DNA of 16,935 bases, from assembly GCF_937873925.1 (NCBI RefSeq), contig NZ_CALNAT010000230.1:1-16935 (forward strand), read 5' to 3'. Under the pieces are notes generated by a model. That model had not been told where the DNA came from, did not search any database, and saw only the letters and a list, made by a program, of their open reading frames with translations. Positions 5,894 to 14,600 of the stretch are shown piece after piece (the first letter of the stretch is position 1; every line of letters begins with the position of its first letter). The stretch comes from an uncultured Proteiniphilum sp. Its GTDB lineage: Bacteria; Bacteroidota; Bacteroidia; Bacteroidales; Dysgonomonadaceae. A program made the translations under genes and the position numbers.

Positions 5894-7315
5894 TTATTCT
5901 TTCTCAAATGAATCTGTTCTGAACGGTACTACCGGTAACTCGTGGGTTCCGGCAAGGTTACCTGTCTGAAAATTCCTGAAGCAATAACGGACAGCTACCG
6001 GTTGGGTAATCCCTTCACGGGATACTTCCACTTTTCCGTCACGCACTACAGCCTGGGCGGGAAGGAACTGGCCGTTTTCCGCAGCGATTTCGAACCCTTC
6101 GATACCATCTGTCCGGCTGAATCCTTCTTGTGCCTGATCGAAGGAAACAATTACCTTTCCGTCACGGATCTCCATAGATCGGTATTCCGGCCCGTGCGCG
6201 GCCACCCGTTCATATCCATAGGTCTTGTTGAGCGCCATAAATGCCAGCCGTTTTCCTACATCGGTTTTGTTGCGGGGGTGGATATTACGTAACTCATAAG
6301 GTTCTACCAGATCGTTCGTGGAAATCATTCCGCTGTGGGAGATCAGTTTCTGCGCTTTGAATTGTGCTTCGCGCAGGTAGGCAGCTCCCACGTCCTCGCC
6401 ATTTCCATATTCAAAGGGGGCAATTTCCACATAGAAGAAAGGAAGGTCGGGATTATTCCACTGCTTGCGCCAGAGGGTCACCATATTGTGAAGACGCTCC
6501 GGATAGACCTGATGGGCGCCGACATTCGATTCGCCCTGATACCAGATAAAACCTTTTATCACGTAGTGGGTGATCGGATGTATCATGCCGTTATACATCA
6601 ATAGCGGACGAGCCATCGGATGCAGTTTGTTGACCGCCTCCTCGCTCAGATCCACATCGGGATAGGTCTTCAGGATTTCCCTGTTAGTCCATCCTTCCAC
6701 TTTTGTGCCTCCCCAGGAGGAGACAATGATGCCTACGGGCACATTCATCGATTTGTGAAGCGTCTCGGCAAAGAAAAATGCCGTAGCGCTGAATCCCGGT
6801 GAGTTGGCCGGATTACATACCTGCCAGCGCCCCCCTACACTCTCCAGTGGTTCAAACGACGGTGTCTTGGGAATTGTGACAAACCGGATGGCCGGGTATT
6901 GTCCGGAGAAAGCGATGGTTTCGTTCGCATCCATGATGGGATTATTGTAAAACCCATTGAGAGGCATCTCCATATTACTCTGTCCCGATGCCAGCCACAC
7001 CTCGCCGATCAGGATATCTTTGAGTACCACCTCTTCACCATCGGAAACCGTAATGGTGCGGGGAGTGAAACCTGCTTCGGGCGTTTCGATCACGGCGAAC
7101 CAGTTTCCCTTATCGTCAGCTGTGACACGTACTGCGGTCTCACTCCAGCAGGGTTTTACTTCCACCGTTTTACCTTGTTCAGCTTTTCCCCATATATTCA
7201 CCCTGCTGCTCTGTTGCAGCACCATTCCGTCGCTCAGGATTTCAGGCAGTACCGGCTTTCCGTATAATGCCAGGCCGAGAGTGAGAAGTACCGGTAATAG
7301 AAAAATTCGTTTCAT
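5894..7315 (-). CDS. Sialate O-acetylesterase (SASA/SGNH-type carbohydrate esterase), exported
   Basis: The enzyme is predicted to remove O-acetyl groups from sialic acid or related acetylated glycans in the periplasm. It has 473 residues. An N-terminal signal peptide (MKRIFLLPVLLTLGLALYG) is followed by a beta-rich region with SDGMVLQQ (28-35) that is typical of the family. The catalytic-serine block is GQSNMEMP (111-118, Ser113). SSWGGTKVEGW (199-209) and WYQGESN (258-264) follow, and the histidine block IHPRNK (345-350, His346) completes the SGNH-like triad. The C-terminal part (about 375-470) is a beta-sandwich-like domain. The gene is monocistronic, starts from its own promoter about 200 bases upstream, and ends at a shared terminator. 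The substrate could equally be acetylated xylan or another plant glycan, as related Bacteroidota esterases vary. Confidence 0.9.
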   Translation of the reverse strand: MKRIFLLPVLLTLGLALYGKPVLPEILSDGMVLQQSSRVNIWGKAEQGKTVEVKPCWSETAVRVTADDKGNWFAVIETPEAGFTPRTITVSDGEEVVLKDILIGEVWLASGQSNMEMPLNGFYNNPIMDANETIAFSGQYPAIRFVTIPKTPSFEPLESVGGRWQVCNPANSPGFSATAFFFAETLHKSMNVPVGIIVSSWGGTKVEGWTNREILKTYPDVDLSEEAVNKLHPMARPLLMYNGMIHPITHYVIKGFIWYQGESNVGAHQVYPERLHNMVTLWRKQWNNPDLPFFYVEIAPFEYGNGEDVGAAYLREAQFKAQKLISHSGMISTNDLVEPYELRNIHPRNKTDVGKRLAFMALNKTYGYERVAAHGPEYRSMEIRDGKVIVSFDQAQEGFSRTDGIEGFEIAAENGQFLPAQAVVRDGKVEVSREGITQPVAVRYCFRNFQTGNLAGTHELPVVPFRTDSFEKE

Positions 7316-7435
7316 TTGTTTTAGTTTTTAATATGCTTGGAATTTCAATAGATATTGTATTGATTAAGAAATAAGATTGCTGATAATCAGGTTCCTAATA
7401 TATTGTTTGATATAAACTCTCATGATGATATATTT

Positions 7436-7496
7436 AATTCCGGTTTTATCTTTGTCGGACAGTAATATGATTGCACGAAATAATATGACCGGAATT
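7436..7496 (-). promoter_or_regulatory. Inverted repeat in the leader of the sialate esterase gene
   Basis: Perfect 9-base arms AATTCCGGT (7436-7444) and ACCGGAATT (7488-7496) are 43 bases apart, inside the roughly 200-base stretch between the predicted promoter and the esterase ATG. The interval also holds TAATATGA twice (7463, 7481). It could form an mRNA hairpin or be a split operator. No known riboswitch is recognised. Confidence 0.4.
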
Positions 7497-7520
7497 GATA
7501 TTCATGATTTCAAATTCGCA

Positions 7521-7551
7521 CAAATATAGTGAAAGCCGAGAGAAAAATCAA
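7521..7551 (-). promoter_or_regulatory. Bacteroidota-type promoter for the sialate O-acetylesterase gene
   Basis: Read on the minus strand, -33 TTGA (7548-7551), a 19-base spacer and -7 TATATTTG (7521-7528) fit the Bacteroidota consensus. The CTCTCGGCTTTCAC spacer segment is shared with the promoter at 4229-4260. Transcription would begin near 7514, giving a leader of about 200 bases, unusually long next to the roughly 20 bases at the sister promoter. A second weaker -7-like box, TATCTTTG (minus strand, 7627-7634), lies further upstream. Confidence 0.75.
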
Positions 7552-7557
7552 GCTTGC

Positions 7558-7588
7558 TTGAATTTTTCCGAGGCGCATCCTATATTAT
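7558..7588 (-). repeat. Conserved promoter-upstream element, copy B
   Basis: The reverse complement of this block matches 4093-4123 at 29 of 31 positions (core GGATGCGCCTCGG). Here it ends only 6 bases before the -33 box, against about 105 bases in copy A. This compact form is probably the ancestral arrangement. Confidence 0.75.
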
Positions 7589-7656
7589 GGAAATTTAGTG
7601 AATTTTCGTAACAGTAGGCAAAAATCCAAAGATATTTGTGGCATAGACAGGTATGA

Positions 7657-7717
7657 AAATTTCCGTCAGGGCCCAAGCTCCGCTGTATTACGGTGCCGGG
7701 CATATCTGACGGAATTT
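7657..7717. repeat. Nested inverted repeat downstream of the metal-efflux operon
   Basis: Outer arms TTCCGTCAG (7661-7669) and CTGACGGAA (7706-7714) are perfect and extend by AAA/TTT across a 1-base bulge. Inside them lie further complementary pairs, GCCC/GGGC and CCG/CGG, so about 60 bases can fold into one long imperfect hairpin. It follows the terminator-like hairpin of the minus-strand operon. It may be a secondary terminator, an RNA-stabilising structure or a REP-like extragenic element. No second copy is visible in the window. Confidence 0.5.
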
Positions 7718-7720
7718 CTC

Positions 7721-7771
7721 AAAACCGGAGAAAAAGAGACTTGTGGTACTTTTCTCTTCTCCTTCTCCCGG
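7721..7771 (-). terminator. Probable intrinsic terminator of the metal-efflux operon
   Basis: On the minus strand, starting 24 bases after the HMA lipoprotein stop, CCGG-AGAAGGAGA can pair with TCTTTTTCT-CCGG (about 13 pairs, one bulge, two G-T pairs). A TTTT run (7721-7724) follows directly. The position and the T run suit termination, though the loop is long. Confidence 0.5.
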
Positions 7772-7795
7772 TATTATCAATGGAATCCGGGAAAA

Positions 7796-8191
7796 TTAAC
7801 CTCTGTATTTACAGCAGGCCGGTAATGCATCATAGGTGGCCTGGTCGGCTTTATCCCTGTCGGTATCATATCCCACTCTGGCAATGGCTTTGCTGATGGC
7901 ATCAATATTGGTCTGCTGCGGATTAAAATGCAGATGGAGCTCTTTTTTATCCAAATCCCATTCGGCCGTCGATACGCCGTCGACACTTTTGGCGGCGGTT
8001 TCGATATTTTCTTTGCATATTTCACAAAGTCCTTGCACACCCAGTAGGGCATGCTCGTCGTGATGTCCCGTTCCGGCAGATGTTTCCGTTTCTGTCTGGG
8101 CTGCTCCGGAGCCGCTTTTGGAGCTGCCCGAATTACATGCCGCGAACAATACGGTCGCAGCGATCATTGCTGATAATACATACTTCTTCAT
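7796..8191 (-). CDS. Small lipoprotein with a heavy-metal-associated (HMA) domain
   Basis: This is probably a periplasmic metal-binding lipoprotein that captures or hands over Cu(I)/Ag(I). It has 131 residues: a signal sequence with a lipobox-like FAAC (Cys19), a Ser/Gly/Thr-rich linker with HHDEH (43-47), then an HMA domain (about 50-112) with the CxxC metal motif GLCEIC (Cys56, Cys59). It ends in a tail DALPACCKYRG (121-131) containing a vicinal Cys pair (126-127). The final 80 residues match the C-terminus of the neighbouring CusB-type adaptor at 53 of 80 positions by eye. The gene is therefore a tandem paralogue of the adaptor's tail domain, or the adaptor gained its tail from it. It is last in the efflux operon, 172 bases after cusB. 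No enzyme function is expected. Confidence 0.88.
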   Translation of the reverse strand: MKKYVLSAMIAATVLFAACNSGSSKSGSGAAQTETETSAGTGHHDEHALLGVQGLCEICKENIETAAKSVDGVSTAEWDLDKKELHLHFNPQQTNIDAISKAIARVGYDTDRDKADQATYDALPACCKYRG

Positions 8192-8285
8192 TTTAATTCA
8201 TTTTTTAATTAGCGTTTATATTGAATAAAGGATTATTTTATTTCCAAACGTTACGGTTAAAACCGCTGGCTTTAGCCGAAATACA

Positions 8286-8309
8286 ACCCACCTATTTTAG
8301 GGGGTGGGT
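8286..8309 (-). other. Hairpin between the cusB-like gene and the HMA lipoprotein gene
   Basis: ACCCACC (8286-8292) and GGTGGGT (8303-8309) form a perfect 7-base stem with a 10-base loop, in the middle of the 172-base gap. On the minus strand it is followed by TTGTATTT, a weak U-rich tail. It could be a leaky terminator or an mRNA processing structure that sets the lipoprotein level relative to the pump. A short palindrome CGGTTAAAACCG lies just downstream on the minus strand (8254-8265). Confidence 0.4.
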
Positions 8310-8363
8310 GTTTATTCCCTGTTTTGCCGCAATCAGAGAGGGCAAATATAACTATTTTTTCAT

Positions 8364-9989
8364 TCAACGGAGTTTACCCCTGTATTTGCAACACGCGGGC
8401 AGGGCGTCATAAACCTTTTGGTCGGCTTTGTGCTTATCCGTGTCGTGGCCCGCTTTGGCGACTGCCTGGGAGATTTTGTCGATATCGGTTTGTGCGGGAT
8501 CGAAGTTCAGGTGCAATTGCTTCGTAGCCTGATCCCACGAGGCCGAAGATACGCCTTTCACACTCCGGGCGGTTTTCTCGATACGATCTTTACACATCTC
8601 GCAAAGCCCCTGTACCGTCATCATCGCATGTTCATGACCGGCGGGAGCAGGATTATGCGCAGGATCGCCGCTTCCCTGTGTGGAGTGGCCTTCGTGGCCG
8701 GTAACGGCACGGCCGGCCTTATCGTTCATCATGCTGCGCTTTCCGGCAAGCTGGGCGCTCGCATCGATGGTAAAAGCGCCATTCGTCACGATCTCATCTC
8801 CATCGTCTATCCCTGAAAGAACCAGGTGGGCATCCCCGAGCGAAGGCCCGAGTTCTACTTCCCGGAGCAGGTATGATGGCGTTTCGGTACCGGATTGCTT
8901 CAGATACACTATGGAACGCTTGCCTGTCCATAAAACCGCCGATTTGGGAATGACGATTTCGTTATTGTACTGCTTCAACGGCGCATTGACAAGGGCGTTG
9001 GCATACATCCCGGGCATCAGTTCCATACGCGGATTGGTTGTCTCAACCCTGATCTTGGCGGTGCGGGTCGCCGGATCGAGGATCGGATTGATAAAAGAGA
9101 TCCTGCCGGAAAATGTTTTCCCCGGAAGTGATTGAAGGGCATACTCCAACTTATCGCCTACCTTTAAAAAGGGAAGGTCGGTCTCATATGCATCGAAAAC
9201 CGTCCACACCCGGGAGAGGTCGGCAATATCGAACAGAATAGTGCCGGCATTGACATAATCACCCTGGTTGATATTCTTCGAAACGACAATACCGCCGGTA
9301 TTGGCCGTAACATCGATCAACGGTGAGACTTCACCCGATCGTTCAATCGCGGCTATCTGTTCGTCCGACAACTTCCAGAGCGACAGTTTTTCTCTTACCG
9401 CCTGCAGCAATGCCGGCTGGATATCTTTCATTTTTACTGCTTCCAGTAATTCCTGCTGTGCACTTAACAGGTCAGGCGAATAAATGGTCGCGATGGATTG
9501 TCCCTGCCGTACACTTTCGCCGGTAAAGCTGACCATAAGCTTCTCGATACGTCCGCTCACGTGGGACGTCTGCGACTGCGAAAGCCGTTCGTCTACCAGG
9601 ATAGTCCCATAAAGGCGAATGTCTTTTACCGGGTTTTCCCGACTGACAACCGTTGTTTGAATATTGGCCAGCGCAACCGCTTCGGCACTTAATTGAATGG
9701 CGTTGGGATCGATGGCTGCATCACCTGATCCGGTTGTTGTCAAGGGAATCAGATCCATTGCACAAAGGGGGCATTTCCCAGGCTTATCCATCCGTATCTG
9801 TGGGTGCATGGAGCAGGTCCATATCTCTTCACCGTGATCATGATCCTGATCGTGTTCCGCCGTTGCCGCCCGGTCGTCCGATGAGGAGCCACCCGGGAAG
9901 ATTAACCACCCCAGGAATAATCCTGCCAGAAGGATCAATCCGTATGTGACATATTTATTGTTCACTGCTTTTTTTATTTTGGTGTTCAT
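8364..9989 (-). CDS. cusB: CusB-type periplasmic adaptor of a Cu/Ag RND efflux pump, with N-terminal heavy-metal-binding and C-terminal HMA domains
   Basis: This is the membrane-fusion protein that links the CusA-type pump to the outer-membrane channel and passes metal to the pump. Its 541 residues are clearly longer than E. coli CusB. In order it has one membrane anchor (about 14-31), a His/Asp-rich stretch (45-55), and a heavy-metal-binding domain WTCSMHP...GKCPLCAMDLIPL (57-83; Cys59, His62, Cys73, Cys76, Met78). The HlyD-like barrel-sandwich and hairpin follow (about 120-285, including VSGRIEKL and SPDLLSAQQELLEA), then the beta-barrel and proximal domain (about 285-425, including DPATRTAKIRVE). 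A His/Gly-rich linker leads to a C-terminal HMA domain (about 450-520) with GLCEMC (Cys463, Cys466) and the tail DALPACCKYRG. The HMA tail is absent from E. coli CusB. It lies 80 bases downstream of the tolC-type gene in the efflux operon. Confidence 0.92.
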   Translation of the reverse strand: MNTKIKKAVNNKYVTYGLILLAGLFLGWLIFPGGSSSDDRAATAEHDQDHDHGEEIWTCSMHPQIRMDKPGKCPLCAMDLIPLTTTGSGDAAIDPNAIQLSAEAVALANIQTTVVSRENPVKDIRLYGTILVDERLSQSQTSHVSGRIEKLMVSFTGESVRQGQSIATIYSPDLLSAQQELLEAVKMKDIQPALLQAVREKLSLWKLSDEQIAAIERSGEVSPLIDVTANTGGIVVSKNINQGDYVNAGTILFDIADLSRVWTVFDAYETDLPFLKVGDKLEYALQSLPGKTFSGRISFINPILDPATRTAKIRVETTNPRMELMPGMYANALVNAPLKQYNNEIVIPKSAVLWTGKRSIVYLKQSGTETPSYLLREVELGPSLGDAHLVLSGIDDGDEIVTNGAFTIDASAQLAGKRSMMNDKAGRAVTGHEGHSTQGSGDPAHNPAPAGHEHAMMTVQGLCEMCKDRIEKTARSVKGVSSASWDQATKQLHLNFDPAQTDIDKISQAVAKAGHDTDKHKADQKVYDALPACCKYRGKLR

Positions 9990-10017
9990 ACGATTATTTT
10001 TAAAACTAAGAATGAAT

Positions 10018-10031
10018 AGTGAAAAGTGAAA
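10018..10031. repeat. Two tandem 7-base units in the tolC-cusB gap
   Basis: AGTGAAA occurs twice in direct succession, flanked by the related AATGAAT (10011-10017), within the 80-base gap. The 7-base period matches the arrays at 2449-2532 and 10053-10080. Confidence 0.5.
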
Positions 10032-10052
10032 AATTATCGAATCATCCCATCG

Positions 10053-10080
10053 TCTTTACTCTTTGCTCTTTATTCTTTAT
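10053..10080. repeat. Four tandem 7-base units over the 3' end of the tolC-type gene
   Basis: TCTTTAC, TCTTTGC, TCTTTAT and TCTTTAT follow each other without gaps. The array contains the last codons and the stop codon (10070-10072) of the TolC-family gene. Loss or gain of a unit, being 7 bases, would shift the extreme C-terminus. Confidence 0.65.
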
Positions 10081-11602
10081 TCTCCTGAAATGAGATGAGT
10101 TTTTGTATCGAAGCTACCATCGTATTGTATTCAGCGACGGCTTGCGCTTTTTTCAAGCGGTAATCAAGCGATTGACGCTGCACCTGTATAACATCGCTAA
10201 GGTCGCTTTTTCCCGAGATGAATTCCTGCACCAGCAGATGATATGTTGTCCGCGCGAGTTGGGATTGCTTTTCATACAGGGCGATTTTTCTCGATGCATC
10301 ATCCAGCGAGTGTCTGGTACGGTAGAGTTCGGTCTGCAGGGCGTTTTGCGTGTCCGCATATTGCTGACGGCTTGCCTGCCACCGGATGTTGCTCTCCTTT
10401 TGTTGCGCCTTGTATTTGCTACGATAGATAGGGAGGCTGATGGACACCATCGGCATGATCATATCCATACCGTTCATATCCGTCGCCGGAAGACCTGTGT
10501 GGCCCATATCCATGCGTTTGGCGATTACTGAATACTGAAGCCCTATGCCCACCATCGGATAACTCATCTTTTTATCCATCTCCGCTTTGGCTTTGTAGGC
10601 CGATCCTTCTTCGTCGATCATAGCCAGCATCGGATTGTGCTGATTGATCTGTTCTGCCGTTACGGCGACATCTAACGAAAAAGGGATCGGGATGATCGAG
10701 TCGGGCAGGTGTACCTTACTATCGGACTGCCTGTTCAGTAACGCGTTGAAGGCAGCTGTTTCGGCATCGATTTGGGACAAAATGCTCTCGATGTTATTCT
10801 CCAGTTCGGCAATTTCCAATTGCACCCGCAATACATCCGCCATCCCGGTGGAGGTACTCATGTTTTGCATGCTTGTACCGGAACTCATGGAGGACATCGA
10901 CCCGCCCGTAGTTGAAGACTGGGTAGCGGCTCCTCCCATAGTGGAACCCATGGATCCCATACTCCCCATATTTCCTGTCGTACCTCTACTACCAGGACCG
11001 ATCGGTGTGGAACCTGTTACCGGAGATATCGACGTGCGACCGCCGGAGGCCGGGTTTCCTGCCGGAGAAGCGGAAAACCTGCGCAGAGCCAGTGTTTCCA
11101 ACTGCGCAAGATAACCTTTATTCTCGCGGCTGTTGATCAACTGCTGCTGCAAGCTGCAAAGCAGGAACCATTGCGTATAGACCTGCAGGTAGAGATTGTC
11201 CCGGGTTTCCCGGAATTGCTCGAAAGCCATATTGGCCATGTGTTCGGCTTCGGTGCGTGCCGCCTTGCGGGTTCCGAACCAGGAGAACATCTGCATTACT
11301 GTGAAATCGGCGATCTGTCGTCCGTCGATGATTTCCATCGGTTGCAGAAAGAAGCCGATATCCAATTGAGGATCAGGGAAGGCGCCTGCCTGCGGCATCT
11401 TTTCCAGCGATGCCTTGTATGTCAGGAAATCAGTCCTTACAGCAGGGTTGTTGCGGGCTGCCGTTTCCAGATAGTGAGCGAGAGAATCGGATGCCTGTTG
11501 AGGGGTAAAGGTGGCGGTGGATGCATCGGTCTGGGCGAATGTGGTGGCGACCGTTACCGGTACGAACAGCAGTGTAATGAAAAATATTTTTAATGTAAAC
11601 AT
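10070..11602 (-). CDS. TolC/CusC-family outer-membrane channel with a Met/Gly/Ser-rich insertion
   Basis: This is the outer-membrane exit duct of the tripartite metal pump. It has 510 residues. A signal peptide (about 1-24, ending TTFAQ) is followed by two outer-membrane efflux repeats. The first includes NNPAVRTDFL (51-60), PDPQLDIGF (77-85) and FSWFGTRKAARTEAE (106-120). The second includes NPMLAMID, YPMVGIGLQY, SISLPIYRSKYKAQQKESN and a long helix to the end. There is no lipobox, unlike E. coli CusC. Between two helices of the first repeat, residues 177-253 form a low-complexity insertion with nine Met (212-254), in runs such as NMGSMGSMGSTMGG. This makes the protein longer than a usual TolC/CusC. 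A second Met-rich patch (MDMGH and MNGMDMIMPM) lies in the second repeat. It starts 13 bases after cusA and its stop lies within a heptad repeat. Confidence 0.9.
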   Translation of the reverse strand: MFTLKIFFITLLFVPVTVATTFAQTDASTATFTPQQASDSLAHYLETAARNNPAVRTDFLTYKASLEKMPQAGAFPDPQLDIGFFLQPMEIIDGRQIADFTVMQMFSWFGTRKAARTEAEHMANMAFEQFRETRDNLYLQVYTQWFLLCSLQQQLINSRENKGYLAQLETLALRRFSASPAGNPASGGRTSISPVTGSTPIGPGSRGTTGNMGSMGSMGSTMGGAATQSSTTGGSMSSMSSGTSMQNMSTSTGMADVLRVQLEIAELENNIESILSQIDAETAAFNALLNRQSDSKVHLPDSIIPIPFSLDVAVTAEQINQHNPMLAMIDEEGSAYKAKAEMDKKMSYPMVGIGLQYSVIAKRMDMGHTGLPATDMNGMDMIMPMVSISLPIYRSKYKAQQKESNIRWQASRQQYADTQNALQTELYRTRHSLDDASRKIALYEKQSQLARTTYHLLVQEFISGKSDLSDVIQVQRQSLDYRLKKAQAVAEYNTMVASIQKLISFQENKE

Positions 11603-11615
11603 ATCTCTTTTGTTT

Positions 11616-14600
11616 TTATTCTTTAATGCTACCGTGTTTTTTGATTACTGATTCGCGCCACCAGCATTGAAGGACCGGCACAACGAATATTGTCATGGAT
11701 TGAATCAACATTCCTCCGAAAGTGGGTATCGCGATCGGTACCATAATATCAGATCCTCTTCCTGTAGAGGTCAGGATAGGCAGTAACGCAATCAACGTAA
11801 CGGCGGTGGTCATGGCGGCGGGGCGGACACGACGTAAGCCTGCGTAAACGACTGCCTCCCTGATCTCTTCTTTGGTTTGCGGATTACGCTCAAGGAATGT
11901 GTCGTGTATGAACGAGCCCATCAATACACCGTCGCTGGTGGAGATACCGAACAAGGCAATAAAGCCCACCCATACGGCGATACTCAGGTTGACCGGGCGC
12001 ATTTGGAACAGGTCGCGCATATTCACGTCGCCGATCGAAAAATTCAGGAACCACGGCTCCCCATATAACCATAGTAAGATAAACCCTCCGGCAAAAGCGA
12101 CGAATACGCCTGAAAAATGAATAAATGACGCCGTAATGGTCTTGAACTGAAAATAAAGAATGACCAGAATCAGGATCAGGCATAGCGGAATCAGTATCAA
12201 TAAACGATTGGCTGCGCGTTGCTGTTGCTCATAATTGCCGGCGAACGTATACGATACCCCTTTAGGAAGCTGCAGTTCACCGGAACTTATTTTGTCTTTA
12301 AGCACATTGTCGGCTTCTTTGACGACATCGACCTCTGCCTTTCCGACAATCTTGTCGAAGATGACATATCCTATTAGAAAAGTGTTCTCACTCTGAATCA
12401 TCTGAGCCCCGCGGGTATATCCTATGTCGGCCACTTCTTTCAAGGGTATTTGTGCGCCGGTTGCGGTGGGGATGATCAGGTTGCCCATCTCTTCGGGGTT
12501 TTCGCGCAGTTCACGCGGATACCGTAGCCGCACGGGGAACCGTTCACGGCCTTCCACCGTAGTAGTCAACGGCATACCCCCCACTGCCGCGCTGATGACG
12601 TCCTGTAAGTCGGCTACCGTAATGCCGTATCGCGCCATATTTTGCCGGTTCAGGCTGATCTCCAGGTAGGGAGCACCCACGGCGCGGTCGTAAAATACTG
12701 TGGAAGGCAAAATCGACGGCACCTCTTTCAAAGCCGCTTCAAGGAGTTTTCCTCCCTCTTCGATCGATTCGAGATCGGGTCCCGACACTTTCAGCCCCAT
12801 CGGTGCACGCATGCCGGTTTGCAGCATTACCAGCCGTGCTTCGATAGGTTGAAGTTTGGGTGATGAAGTGAGTCCCGGCAGATGCGATACGTTCACGATC
12901 TCCTGCCATATATCGTCGGCGGATTTGATTTGCGGACGCCATTGACGGAAATAATCCCCCCTGTTGTCAACGATCAGGCTGTCCGCAGGAATCAACCGGA
13001 ATCCGTCTTCAGGATTGTAAGTCGATCCGCCTTGCAGCAGATATTCTCCTTTGCGGTTGGTTTTAAACCGCATACGCCGCCCGTCCTGATCGAGAATATA
13101 TTCCGGGCGGTAATTGATGACGTTTTCGAACATTTGGGTGGGGGCGGGGTCAAGCGCCGAATTTACGCGTCCCCATTTACCGACGGTCGTCTCCACTTCG
13201 GGAATGTTACTTATCCGTTTATCCAGTGCCTCCACAAATTGCAGGTTTTGCTCAATGCCGGTATGGGGCATGCTTGTCGGCATAAGCAGAAAAGAACCTT
13301 CGTTGAGGCTTGGCATGAATTCTTCGCCAATACCGGGAAATTTATCGGTCGATGCCTGCCAGAAGTCCGTCTGCCGGAAATTTTTCCACCCCACTGTCTC
13401 GAATCCTTTTGCGATAAAGCCGAATATTGTATCGAATCCCAGCCAGATGGTCACCCCGAATAACAAAGTAAAAAGGGGGATCACCATAAACTTCCACCGG
13501 TTGGCCAAACACCACCGTATCAGTCGTTCGTAATTATTGATCAGGAGGGTGAAGAATCCCAGGATTAATCCGATGAAAGCGATCACTATCAGGAAATTCA
13601 TCACGAATCCCTTCTGCGGTCCCATCGGCAGCCATTCCGTCGTCAGGAAAACGGTGGCCGCAAGAATCGCGATCCCTGCAGTGATATAGGTCGTCATTTT
13701 TTTATTTTTCCACCGGCGCGCGTATAAGTTGTTTATTCCGAACAAGGGCAACACAATTGCTGCATATACTCCCGTGAAGACAAACAGTACGACACCCCCT
13801 GCGATTAGTGCAATATTGAGGGTTTTCCGTACGGTTTCAGAGGATACTCTGACCGAAAAGAAATAATACGTTAAGGTCGGAACAACCGTCATTCCCAGAA
13901 TCAGGGCCGATATCAGTGTAATGGTCTTTGTATAGGCAAGCGGTCTGAAAAGCTTACCTTCCTGTGCTTCCAGAAAGAAAACGGGTAGGAAGCTGACAAT
14001 GGTGGTAAGCATAGCCACAATGGTGGGCGTGGAAACTTCGCTCACCGCCCGGTGTATCAATTGGACAAAAGCTTTGCCTTTTGTAATGCCTTTGTTCTCA
14101 GGCTTCTCCATATGCTGAATGACGATTTCCACGAAGACGACACCGATATCCGTCATAACTCCCACTGCGATGGCGATCCCCGACAAGGCGACGATATTGG
14201 CGTCGATATGAAGTAACCGCATCACGATAAACGTCGCCAATACCGCTATGGGGAGCAGGCTTGATATCACGACCGATGCCCGCAAATTGACAATAATGAT
14301 GATAATAACGATGATACTGATGATCATTTCGAGTGTCAGGTCGTCTTCGAGTGTGCCAATAGTTTCCTGTATCAGTCCTGAGCGGTCGTAGAAGGGAACT
14401 ACGGTCACTTTCGATACCGTGCCATCGTCAAGTACCTTTTGCGGCAATCCGGATTCTATTTCGTTGATCTTCTTTTTTACGTTATCGATTACCTGAAGCG
14501 GGTTCGAACCGTAACGGGCGACGACCACGCCACCCACGGCTTCCACCCCTTCCTTATCGAGTCCACCGCGTCGGGTGGCCGGGCCGATATTGACAAAAGC

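Noticed and set aside
7598..7825. 75-codon plus-strand open frame between the esterase and HMA genes
   Set aside because: It spans two hairpin structures and the 3' end of the HMA lipoprotein gene. The translation looks random.
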